From Hydrogenophaga intermedia (GTDB taxonomy: Bacteria; Pseudomonadota; Gammaproteobacteria; Burkholderiales; Burkholderiaceae_C), in NCBI RefSeq assembly GCF_000723405.1, contig NZ_CCAE010000003.1, positions 124,001-188,000 of the forward strand: a stretch of DNA of 64,000 nucleotides, read 5' to 3'. Positions 16,491 to 23,797 of this stretch are shown one piece after another. The position numbers were made by a program, and so were the translations under genes. Numbering within the stretch: position 1 is the first letter of the stretch; the number at the start of each line of letters is the position of its first letter. The notes beneath the pieces are model-generated. The model was not told the origin of the DNA and did no database searches. It was given only the letters and a program-made list of their open reading frames with translations.

Positions 16491-16532
16491 ACCATAGGCC
16501 TGTCCGCGCCGCCTGGCACTGACACAGATCAA
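16491..16532 (-). promoter_or_regulatory. FNR-type class II promoter of fnr
   Basis: On the minus strand the box TTGATCTGTGTCAG (16532-16519) is centred 32 bp from -10 TATGGT (16496-16491). The predicted start at 16484 leaves a ~42-nt leader, implying autoregulation. Confidence 0.6.
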
Positions 16533-16575
16533 GGTCCGTCGGGTGGCCCCGACCAGCGGGAACCCCGCGCGGTCC

Positions 16576-17634
16576 CTAGTCGGGCGGCGTGGGCGCGCCC
16601 TGGGCCGGGTGCCGCCGGCCCAAGGGTGTGCGCGCCGCGCGCAGGTGGCGCGCCGCCAGGGCCAGGTACTGTCGTGTGCGGCAGCGCCAGCGCGGATCGC
16701 CCTGGTGGCGCGCTTCGCCCAGGTGCGCGATGGCATGGCTGGCGCGTTCGCACGCCCGCAATGCCCGATAGAAGTGCGACAGCTCGCGCGGCGGTGCCTG
16801 GCCGCTGGCCTCGGCGTAGTGGCGCAGCAGCGCTTCGCTCAGCGCCGGCGCACCGGCATGCTCGATTTCCAGCGCCAGGAAGCCCACGTCGTCGGCGCCG
16901 TCCTGCTGCCGCAAGTCCCGGGAAATCGCCAGCGCGTCGATGATGGCCAGTGGCTCGCCCAGCCACACATGTTCAGGTCGCAAGTCGCCATGGGCCTCGA
17001 TCACGCAGCCGGCCAGGGCGCGCGCGTCGATCAGTGGGGCGTGGGACGCCAGCCATGCACGCAGCGCGGCCATCAGCACGTCAACGCCCCGCGGCGGCAG
17101 CCCGCATTCGGGGCGCCGCAGCACCGCCTCGCAGTCGCTCACGCGCTGCCACAGGTGCAGGCGATAGCCGGCGGGGTCCAGGCGCAGGCAGGGCTGCCAG
17201 CGATGAAACCCGGCCAGTTGCCAGGCGATGCGACGCATGTCCGCCTCGTCGGCTTCACCGCGCAGCAGGCGCTGGTTCAGCATGGGCCCCGACTTCAGGC
17301 ACCGCATGGCCAACAACCACTCCACCGGCCGGCCCGGGCCGTCCACGCGCAGCCGTCCATCCGTGTCCGCGGCCAGGGGCACCACGTCCAGGTAGACCTT
17401 GGGCGCCAGCCGCCGGTTCAGGCGCAGCGCCTCGCGGCAGTGGAGGCGCCGGCGTTCCAGCGTGGACAAGTCCTGCAGGCCCGATGGCAGCGGCTTCTTC
17501 ATCTTGTAGGCGCGCTCCCCCGCGAGGAAGACCCACGAGAAAGGCGTTTCGATGGGCTGGACGGCCGAGACCGGCAGGGGGTGGTTCGCCGGATCGCACA
17601 GCGCCGCTACCTTGTCCTGCAATGTGTATCTCAT
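16576..17634 (-). CDS. Aminoglycoside phosphotransferase-like (COG2187-type) kinase-fold protein
   Basis: 352 residues from MRYTLQDKVAALCD; an in-frame GTG nine nt upstream is possible. The N-terminus shares WVFLAGERAYKMKKPL with the equivalent segment (WVLLVGDRAYKLKKPV) of the larger protein at 23794-25278. A Brenner-like motif (AHGDLRPEHVWL) marks a protein-kinase/APH fold. Unlike the larger protein it lacks a C-terminal P-loop domain and ends at GRRHPAQGAPTPPD. The FNR-like promoter at 17642-17683 predicts a start within 1 nt of this ATG. The phosphorylated substrate is unknown; such genes commonly accompany stress and low-oxygen gene sets. Confidence 0.75.
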   Translation of the reverse strand: MRYTLQDKVAALCDPANHPLPVSAVQPIETPFSWVFLAGERAYKMKKPLPSGLQDLSTLERRRLHCREALRLNRRLAPKVYLDVVPLAADTDGRLRVDGPGRPVEWLLAMRCLKSGPMLNQRLLRGEADEADMRRIAWQLAGFHRWQPCLRLDPAGYRLHLWQRVSDCEAVLRRPECGLPPRGVDVLMAALRAWLASHAPLIDARALAGCVIEAHGDLRPEHVWLGEPLAIIDALAISRDLRQQDGADDVGFLALEIEHAGAPALSEALLRHYAEASGQAPPRELSHFYRALRACERASHAIAHLGEARHQGDPRWRCRTRQYLALAARHLRAARTPLGRRHPAQGAPTPPD

Positions 17635-17641
17635 GGGCGGC

Positions 17642-17683
17642 ACTATCCGCCCCCCCAGGCGCGGCGTGCTTGATGGGGGTCAA
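17642..17683 (-). promoter_or_regulatory. FNR-type class II promoter of the kinase-like gene
   Basis: Box TTGATGGGGGTCAA at 17670-17683 is nearly the canonical TTGAT-N4-ATCAA. On the minus strand -10 GATAGT (17647-17642) is centred 32 bp away. The box overlaps the stop codon of the upstream ligase gene. The predicted transcription start is 17635, against the ATG at 17634. Confidence 0.68.
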
Positions 17684-20364
17684 GTATGTGGGCGCGCGCT
17701 GTCGATCGACCGACCCAGCGCCATTCGCAGCTCGAGCGTGCCATCGGCGCCGCCGCGCATGCCGATGCCGGTCGCACGGGCGAGGTTCACCATGCCGTGG
17801 TTGACCTCCAGGCACCAGCCCACCAGTTCGCGCGTGCCGCGCGCGCGCAGGTGCTCGATCAATTGGTCCAGCAAGGCGCGGCCCAGGCCGCGGCCTTGCC
17901 AGGGCTGCGCCACCTGCACCGCGAACTCGGCGGTGTCGTTGTCGGGGTCGCAGACCGCGCGCGCCTCGCCGCACAGCGTGTCTCCGGCCAGCGCGATGAA
18001 GGCCATTTCTCGCTCGTAGTCGATCTGGCAGTAGCGCGCCAGTTCGCTGGGCGGCACCTCGCGGCGCGTGAAGAAAAAGCGCAGGCGCAGGTCTTCAGGC
18101 GAGCAGGCTTCGTAGAAGCGCGACAGGCGCTCGCCGTCGTCGGGGCGGATGGGACGCAGACGCAGCGTTGCACCGTCGATGGACAGGGTGCGCTCCAGGC
18201 CCGAGGGGTAGGGACGCAGCGCCAGGTGCGAGCCTTCGCGGGTGGGCGCGGCCGGGCGCACGCGCACGCGCGCGTCCAGCGCGATCGCGCCCTCGGCGTC
18301 GACCAGCAGCGGGTTGATGTCGAGCTCGGCCACGGGGGCGAGGTCGCTGGCCAGTTGGCTCAGGCGCAGCAGCACGTCGACGATGGCGTCCAGCTTCGCC
18401 GGCGGGCGCGAGCGGTAGCCGCGCAGCAGGGCCGCCACGCCCGTGCGCGCGATCAGATCGCGCGCCAGCACGGTGTTCAGCGGCGGCAGCGCGATGGCGC
18501 GGTCGGCGCGCACCTCCACCGCCGTGCCGCCTTCGCCGAACAGCAGCACCGGGCCGAACACGGGGTCGCTGGCGATGCCGACGATGGTCTCGAAGGCCTG
18601 GGGCCGATGCACCATGGCCTGCACGGTGAAGCCGGCCAGACGCGCATCCGGCCGGGCGTGCGTCACGCGTTCGTTCATGGCATGCGCCGCTTCGCGCAGT
18701 TGCGCGGCGTTCCTCAGGTCGAGCGCCACGCCGCCCACGTCGGACTTGTGGAGCACCTGGGGCGAGACGATCTTCAGCGCCACCGGGTAGCCGATGCGCT
18801 CGGCCGCCGCCAGCGCGGCGTCCAGGTCCGCCACGCGCTCGGTGACCACGCAGGGGATGCCATAGGCGCCCAGCAGGTGTTTGGCGTCGAGTTCGTCGAG
18901 CCACTCGCCGCCGCGCGCGAGCGCCGCGTCGACCAGCGCACGCGCGCCTTCGCGGTCCGGGTACTGCAGTTCGGCCCGGGACTGCGGCAGTTGCATCAGT
19001 GCCGCTTGTGCTGCGTGGTAGTCGCGCAGTTGCAGCCAGGCCGCCGTGGCCTGCTCGGGCGTGGCGTAGCAGGCGATGCCCTGCTCGTCGTACAGCGCGC
19101 GCGCGGCGGCGACGCGCTGGCCGCCCAGCCAACAGGTCAGTACCGGCGTGCCGGCCTCGCGCAGCAGTGGCAGGCAGGCCTGGGCGATGCCGGTCGCCGG
19201 GGCGATGGCGGTGGGCGCGTGCATGAACAGCAGGCCGTCGACCTCCGGTGCGCCGAGCAGCACGCGCAGGGCGTCCATGTAGCGTTGGGGTGGGGCGTCG
19301 CCAATGATGTCCACCGGGTTGCCGCGCGACCAGTTGGCCGGCAGGCAGGCGTCGAGTCGGGCAAGCGTGGCATCGCTCAGCGTGGCCAGTTCACCGCCGC
19401 CCAGCGTGTCGGCCGCCAGCACGCCCGCGCCGCCGCCGTTGGTGAGGACCGCCAGGCGCGGACCGCGCCAGTGGTGCACGCGCGCCAGGGTCTGCGCGGC
19501 GTCGAACAGGCTCTCCAACGTGTCCACGCGCAGCATGCCCGCGCGGCGCACGGCGGCGTCGAACACCGGGTCGGAGCCGGCCAGCGCGCCGGTGTGCGAG
19601 GCCGCGGCGCGCGCGCCGTCGGGCCGCCGGCCCGCCTTCACCAGCACCACGGGCTTGTTGCGCGCCGCCGCGCGCGCGGCCGACATGAACTTGCGCGCGT
19701 GTTTCACCGACTCGATGTAGAGCAGGATCGCGCGCGTGTGCGGGTCGCTGCCCAGGTAGTCGAGCAGGTCGCCGAAGTCCACGTCGGCGCTGTCGCCCAG
19801 CGAGACGAAGTGCGAGAAACCGATGCCGCGCGCGTTGGCCCAGTCCAGCATGGCGGTGGCCAGCGCGCCCGATTGCGTGACGAAAGCCAGCTCCCCCGGC
19901 AGTGCCTGGCCCGGCGCGAAACTGGCGTTGAGTCCGTGGCCGGGCACCAGGGCACCGATGCAGTTGGGCCCGAGGATGCGCAGCAGGTGAGGGCGCGCCG
20001 CGTCGAGCATCGCCTGTTCCAGGCTGCGCCCGTCGGCGGTGCGGCCCTCGCGCAGCCCGGCGCTGAGCACGATGGCCGCGCGCGTGCCGCGGCGGCCGAG
20101 CTGGTCCACCAGGGCGGGCACGCTGTCCGCCGGCGTGCAGATCACCGCGAGATCGGGCGCCTGCGGCAAGGCCTCCACGCTGGTGAACACGGGCGCTCCG
20201 TCGAGGTCGAAGGGGGTACGGTTCACGGCCCACATCGGCCCTTGCAAGCCCGCCTCGCGCAGGTTGCGCCACACCAGCGCGCCGACACCATCGGGGCGAT
20301 GCGAAACGCCGATCACGGCCACGTGGCGGGGATTAAAGAGGCGGTCGAGGTGGCGAACACTCAT
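17680..20364 (-). CDS. ADP-forming acyl-CoA synthetase fused to GNAT acetyltransferase (Pat-like)
   Basis: 894 residues. Order: CoA-binding Rossmann domain (NPRHVAVIGVSHRPDGVG, ~10-130); succinyl-CoA synthetase-like domain containing SHTGALAGSD, whose His may be the phosphohistidine; ATP-grasp domain (~500-700); GNAT domain (~730-890) with the acetyl-CoA loop WQGRGLGRALL. The layout matches protein lysine acetyltransferases such as Salmonella Pat, which acetylate acetyl-CoA synthetase. If the His is functional, the ligase half could also make acetyl-CoA with ADP/ATP exchange. It starts 9 nt after phaC, linking acyl-CoA supply or its control to PHA synthesis. Confidence 0.9.
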   Translation of the reverse strand: MSVRHLDRLFNPRHVAVIGVSHRPDGVGALVWRNLREAGLQGPMWAVNRTPFDLDGAPVFTSVEALPQAPDLAVICTPADSVPALVDQLGRRGTRAAIVLSAGLREGRTADGRSLEQAMLDAARPHLLRILGPNCIGALVPGHGLNASFAPGQALPGELAFVTQSGALATAMLDWANARGIGFSHFVSLGDSADVDFGDLLDYLGSDPHTRAILLYIESVKHARKFMSAARAAARNKPVVLVKAGRRPDGARAAASHTGALAGSDPVFDAAVRRAGMLRVDTLESLFDAAQTLARVHHWRGPRLAVLTNGGGAGVLAADTLGGGELATLSDATLARLDACLPANWSRGNPVDIIGDAPPQRYMDALRVLLGAPEVDGLLFMHAPTAIAPATGIAQACLPLLREAGTPVLTCWLGGQRVAAARALYDEQGIACYATPEQATAAWLQLRDYHAAQAALMQLPQSRAELQYPDREGARALVDAALARGGEWLDELDAKHLLGAYGIPCVVTERVADLDAALAAAERIGYPVALKIVSPQVLHKSDVGGVALDLRNAAQLREAAHAMNERVTHARPDARLAGFTVQAMVHRPQAFETIVGIASDPVFGPVLLFGEGGTAVEVRADRAIALPPLNTVLARDLIARTGVAALLRGYRSRPPAKLDAIVDVLLRLSQLASDLAPVAELDINPLLVDAEGAIALDARVRVRPAAPTREGSHLALRPYPSGLERTLSIDGATLRLRPIRPDDGERLSRFYEACSPEDLRLRFFFTRREVPPSELARYCQIDYEREMAFIALAGDTLCGEARAVCDPDNDTAEFAVQVAQPWQGRGLGRALLDQLIEHLRARGTRELVGWCLEVNHGMVNLARATGIGMRGGADGTLELRMALGRSIDSARPHT

Positions 20365-20373
20365 CGGGAACCC

Positions 20374-22137
20374 TCATCCTGTGTTGGCGTTGAAAACGTA
20401 GGTGCCGGGCGCGGGCACGGGCCGGCCCCGCAGGCGCAAGCCCTTGACGGGCCGCGCCTTCACCTGGCGCGAGGAGTGCGCCGCGAGCCAACGGAACCAA
20501 TGGGGCCACCACGAGCCGGCCTGCGGCCTGGCCTGGGCGAACCACGCCTGCGGGTTCGCGGGCGCTTCGCGCGGCGCCCATTCGCCCACGCGGTAGGCGG
20601 CCTGCTGGCTCGCCAGCGGGCCATCGGGCGGGCTCACGATGCCCACGTTGTGGCCGCCCGAACACAGCACGAAGCTGGCGGGCGCGCGCGCCAGGCGCAG
20701 CAGCTTGTACACCGAGGTCCAGGGGGAGACATGGTCCCGCTCGGTGGCCAGCACATAGAGCGGCACACGGATCTCGTCCAGGTTCACCGGCTCGCCATCC
20801 ACGCGGTAGCGCCCCTCGGCCAGGTCGTTGTGCAGGTAGAGCCGGCGAAGGTACTCGCTGTGCATGCGCGCGGGCAGGCGCGTGGCGTCGGCGTTCCAGG
20901 CCCGCAGCGGCGTCACCGGCGTGCGCGCGCCCATCAGGTACTCGTGCACCAGCTTGGACCACACCAGGTCCTTGGAGTTGATGAGCTGGAAGGCACCGGC
21001 CATGCGCTGGCCGTCGAGGTAGCCGCGCTCGGCCATCAGGTCTTCCAGAAAGGCGATCTGGCTTTCGTCGATGAACAGGCCCAGTTCGCCGGGTTCCTGG
21101 AAATCCACCTGCGCGGCGAGAAGCGAGACGCTGCGCAGGCCCTTGTCGCCGCGCGCGCCGAGCAAGGCCGCCGCCATCGCCAGCAGCGTGCCGCCCAGGC
21201 AGTAGCCCATGGCATGGATGTCCGCGCCGGCGCAGCGTTCGCGCACCGCCGACAAGGCGTCCAGCACCCCCAGGCGCAGGTAATCGTCCATGCCGAGGCC
21301 GGCGTCCGCGCTGTCGGGGTTGCGCCAGGACACCATGAACACGGTGTGGCCCTGCGCCACCAGTTGGCGCACCAGGGAGTCCTCGGGCGTGAGATCGAGG
21401 ATGTAGTACTTCATGATCCAGGACGGCACCACCAGCACCGGCTCGCGCCCCACCGTGGGCGTGGCGGGGTCGTACTGGATGAGTTCGATCAGGTGGTTGC
21501 GCATCACCACCTGGCCCGGCGTGAGCGCGACCGCCTGGCCGGGCAGGAAGGCCTGCAGCCCGCGCGCCTGGTCGCCCGCTGCCACCGCCATGGCGTCGCG
21601 CGCCCAGTTCACCGCCCCGCGCGCGAGGTTGGCGCCGCCGGTGCGCAAGGTTTCGTGCAGCACCTGAGGGTTGAGCAGCGGTGAGTTCGAGGGCGACAGC
21701 ATGTCCAGCCACTGGCGTGCCACGAAGGCGGTCACCTCCTCATGGTGGCGAGAGACGCCGCGCACGCCGTGCGTGGCCTCTTCCCACCACTGTTGCTGCA
21801 ACAGGAAGGCCTGGGCGAGGGCGTGGTACGGCCAGTGCCGCCACTCGGGGCGGCTGAAGCGTTTGTCTTGCGGGGCCGGCGACACGCAATCCTCGCAAGG
21901 GCCCTGTGCCATGCGGGCCAGGTGGAGCAGCCAGGCTTGCGTCTTGTGCAGCGCGCTGGCCATCAGTTGCGCCTGGCGCGTAGGCGAGGCCGCCAGGTGC
22001 AGCCACCAGTCGGTTTGTGCCTGCGCCAAGGCGGCTGGCGACACGCCGTTGGCCAGGCGGGCGATCCACAGCTTGAGCGGCAGGTCCATGGGCTCGGGCC
22101 CGTGCGATGCGCGCGGCGTGTCGTCGGTGTTTCCCAT
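20374..22137 (-). CDS. phaC: Class I poly(3-hydroxyalkanoate) synthase PhaC
   Basis: 587 residues from MGNTDDTPRASHG; an alternative ATG at 22089 gives MDLPLKLW. PhaC N-terminal domain, then the lipase-like box GYCLGG with nucleophilic Cys near 313, the Asp of ERDHVSPW and the His of GGHNVGIV. Tyrosine- and tryptophan-rich segments (VVPSWIMKYYILDLTP) are typical of PHA synthases. It polymerises (R)-3-hydroxyacyl-CoA into storage granules. It is followed by the acyl-CoA ligase/GNAT gene, and a phasin lies 6 kb away under the same apparent control. An FNR-like box at 22171-22184 is 34-47 nt upstream. Confidence 0.95.
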   Translation of the reverse strand: MGNTDDTPRASHGPEPMDLPLKLWIARLANGVSPAALAQAQTDWWLHLAASPTRQAQLMASALHKTQAWLLHLARMAQGPCEDCVSPAPQDKRFSRPEWRHWPYHALAQAFLLQQQWWEEATHGVRGVSRHHEEVTAFVARQWLDMLSPSNSPLLNPQVLHETLRTGGANLARGAVNWARDAMAVAAGDQARGLQAFLPGQAVALTPGQVVMRNHLIELIQYDPATPTVGREPVLVVPSWIMKYYILDLTPEDSLVRQLVAQGHTVFMVSWRNPDSADAGLGMDDYLRLGVLDALSAVRERCAGADIHAMGYCLGGTLLAMAAALLGARGDKGLRSVSLLAAQVDFQEPGELGLFIDESQIAFLEDLMAERGYLDGQRMAGAFQLINSKDLVWSKLVHEYLMGARTPVTPLRAWNADATRLPARMHSEYLRRLYLHNDLAEGRYRVDGEPVNLDEIRVPLYVLATERDHVSPWTSVYKLLRLARAPASFVLCSGGHNVGIVSPPDGPLASQQAAYRVGEWAPREAPANPQAWFAQARPQAGSWWPHWFRWLAAHSSRQVKARPVKGLRLRGRPVPAPGTYVFNANTG

Positions 22138-22170
22138 GCTCCCATGATCGGTCGCGCGGCGCGCGCGCGC

Positions 22171-22184
22171 TTGCGCTACGTCAA
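22171..22184. promoter_or_regulatory. FNR-like box between divergent phaC and alcohol dehydrogenase genes
   Basis: TTGCGCTACGTCAA. Toward phaC, class II spacing would put transcription start at 22136, against the ATG at 22137, though the -10 there (ATCATG) is poor. Toward adh, TAGCAT at 22225-22230 places the box near -60, as in class I activation. One box may serve both genes. Confidence 0.5.
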
Positions 22185-22255
22185 GGGCCCCGCGAATCGC
22201 GCTTGCGGTGCGCTGACCCCCCGCTAGCATGGGTGTTCGACCCGGAGGTCAATCC

Positions 22256-23260
22256 TTGACTGCTCCTTCCATGATGGCGATGGCCATCGATGTGGGCGCC
22301 CGCCGCCTGGTGCCCGTGCAGCGGCCACGCCCTGTTCCGGGACCGCGCGACCTGCTCCTGCGCGTGCGCGCCTGCGGCGTGTGCCGCACCGACCTGCACA
22401 TCCTCGACGGCGAACTGCCGCGACGTGATCCGCCCGCCATACCCGGACACGAGGTGGTGGGCGAAGTGGTGGCCTTGGGCGAGGGTGCCCGCCGGTTTTC
22501 GCCCGGGCAGCGCGTGGGCGTCGGCTGGCTGGGCCGCAGCTGCGGCGTCTGCCCCTATTGCGCCATGGCGCGTGAGAACCTGTGTGACGCACCGCTGTTC
22601 ACCGGCTACGACCGTGACGGCGGCTACGCCGGGTATTGCGTGGCCGACGAGCGCTTCTGTTTTGCTCTGCCCGAGGCAGTGGACGATGTGCACGCCGCAC
22701 CGCTGCTGTGTGCCGGGCTGATCGGCTTTCGCACCTGGCGGCTGGCCGGGGGGCGGCGGCCGAAGCGGCTGGGCATCTGGGGCTTTGGCGCCGCCGCTCA
22801 CATCGTGTGCCAGATCGCCGTGGCGCACGGGCAGGAGGTTCATGCGTTCACCCGGCCGGGTGATGCGGCGGCGCAGGCCCTGGCTCGCCGCCTCGGTGCG
22901 CGCTTTGCCGGCGCCAGCAACGAAGCGCCCCAGGGCGAGCTGGACGCCTCCCTGATCTTCGCGCCCGATGGCGCCCTGGTGCCGGCCGCGCTGGCCGCCG
23001 CGCGCAAAGGGGGCGTGGTGGTGTGCGGCGGCATTCACATGAGCACCATCCCGGCGTTCGACTACCGGCTGCTGTGGGGCGAACGCGAGTTGCGCTCGGT
23101 GGCCAATCTCACGCGCGACGACGGCGAGGCCTTCTTCGGGCTGCTGCGCGAGGTGCCCGTGCGCACCCACGTGCGGGCCTTTGCGCTGGCCGATGCGCAG
23201 TCGGCCGTGCAGGCGTTGCGCGATGGGGCGCTGGAGGGCGCGGCCGTGTTGGTGCCCTGA
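22256..23260 (+). CDS. Zinc-dependent alcohol dehydrogenase family protein
   Basis: 334 residues using TTG at 22256, which has GGAGG seven nt upstream; an ATG at 22229 precedes that ribosome site and ATG 22271 is an alternative. Catalytic zinc residues are the Cys of CGVCRTDLH and GHE of PGHEVVGEV. The structural zinc loop is CGVCPYC plus a later Cys (ENLC). The NAD(P) fold is at GIWGFGAAAHIVCQIA. It would interconvert an alcohol and aldehyde, plausibly to recycle NADH when respiration slows. Divergent from phaC across a shared FNR-like box. Confidence 0.9.
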   Translation: MTAPSMMAMAIDVGARRLVPVQRPRPVPGPRDLLLRVRACGVCRTDLHILDGELPRRDPPAIPGHEVVGEVVALGEGARRFSPGQRVGVGWLGRSCGVCPYCAMARENLCDAPLFTGYDRDGGYAGYCVADERFCFALPEAVDDVHAAPLLCAGLIGFRTWRLAGGRRPKRLGIWGFGAAAHIVCQIAVAHGQEVHAFTRPGDAAAQALARRLGARFAGASNEAPQGELDASLIFAPDGALVPAALAAARKGGVVVCGGIHMSTIPAFDYRLLWGERELRSVANLTRDDGEAFFGLLREVPVRTHVRAFALADAQSAVQALRDGALEGAAVLVP

Positions 23261-23271
23261 GAGGGCACGAC

Positions 23272-23313
23272 TTGCGCCACATCAAGTTCGATCCGCAGGC
23301 AGCGCCCTACAGT
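23272..23313 (+). promoter_or_regulatory. FNR-type class II promoter of hsp20 operon
   Basis: Box TTGCGCCACATCAA at 23272-23285 and -10 TACAGT at 23308-23313, centres exactly 32 bp apart. Predicted start 23320, leaving a ~46-nt leader before the hsp20 ATG. Confidence 0.65.
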
Positions 23314-23365
23314 GAAAAAGCGCCTTGTGTGCGCAACCGATCAACTTGCCGATGAGGACACCACC

Positions 23366-23797
23366 ATGAGCAACCTGCGACTGCTGGACCCGATGTTCAG
23401 CGATTCTTTCGACAACGCCATGCGCCGCTTCTTCGCACCGATGGCCTTCGACGTGGAGCCCGCGCCACTGCTCAAGATGCGCGTGGACGTGACGGAGAAC
23501 GACAAGGCCTATGAGGTGAAGGCCGACATTCCCGGTGTCAAGAAGGACGACATCAATGTGCGCATCGACGGCAACGTCGTGCAGATCGACGCCGAGGCGC
23601 ACGGCGAAAAGGATACGAAGGGCAACGGCGACAAGGTGCTGCGCAGCGAGCGCTACCAGGGCAGCATCTCGCGCACCTTCAGCCTGGCCAGTGATATCGA
23701 CGAGGGCAAGGTGGCCGCGCACTACGCCGATGGCGTGCTGTCGCTGACTTTGCCCAAGAAGACCGCCACCAGCGCGCGCAAGATCGCGATCCAGTGA
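23366..23797 (+). CDS. Hsp20/alpha-crystallin family small heat-shock protein
   Basis: 143 residues from MSNLRLLDPMFSDSFDNAMR, with GAGGA upstream; an earlier in-frame ATG at 23312 has no good ribosome site. The alpha-crystallin domain spans ~45-143, with the beta strands VDVTENDKAYEVKADIPGV and the conserved GVLSLTLPKK near the end. It binds unfolding proteins as an ATP-independent oligomer. The last bases overlap the kinase/P-loop gene (GTGA), so the two are coupled. An FNR-type promoter precedes it; I saw no heat-shock element. Confidence 0.95.
   Translation: MSNLRLLDPMFSDSFDNAMRRFFAPMAFDVEPAPLLKMRVDVTENDKAYEVKADIPGVKKDDINVRIDGNVVQIDAEAHGEKDTKGNGDKVLRSERYQGSISRTFSLASDIDEGKVAAHYADGVLSLTLPKKTATSARKIAIQ

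Noticed and set aside
17686..21684. A 1,332-codon open frame on the plus strand opposite the acyl-CoA ligase and phaC genes
   Set aside because: It is antisense to two well-recognised genes, is rich in Arg/His/Gln/Ala as GC-rich shadows are, and matches no family.
22203..22217. TTGCGGTGCGCTGAC as a second FNR box before the alcohol dehydrogenase gene
   Set aside because: The right half does not resemble RTCAA, and it has no -10 at the class II distance.
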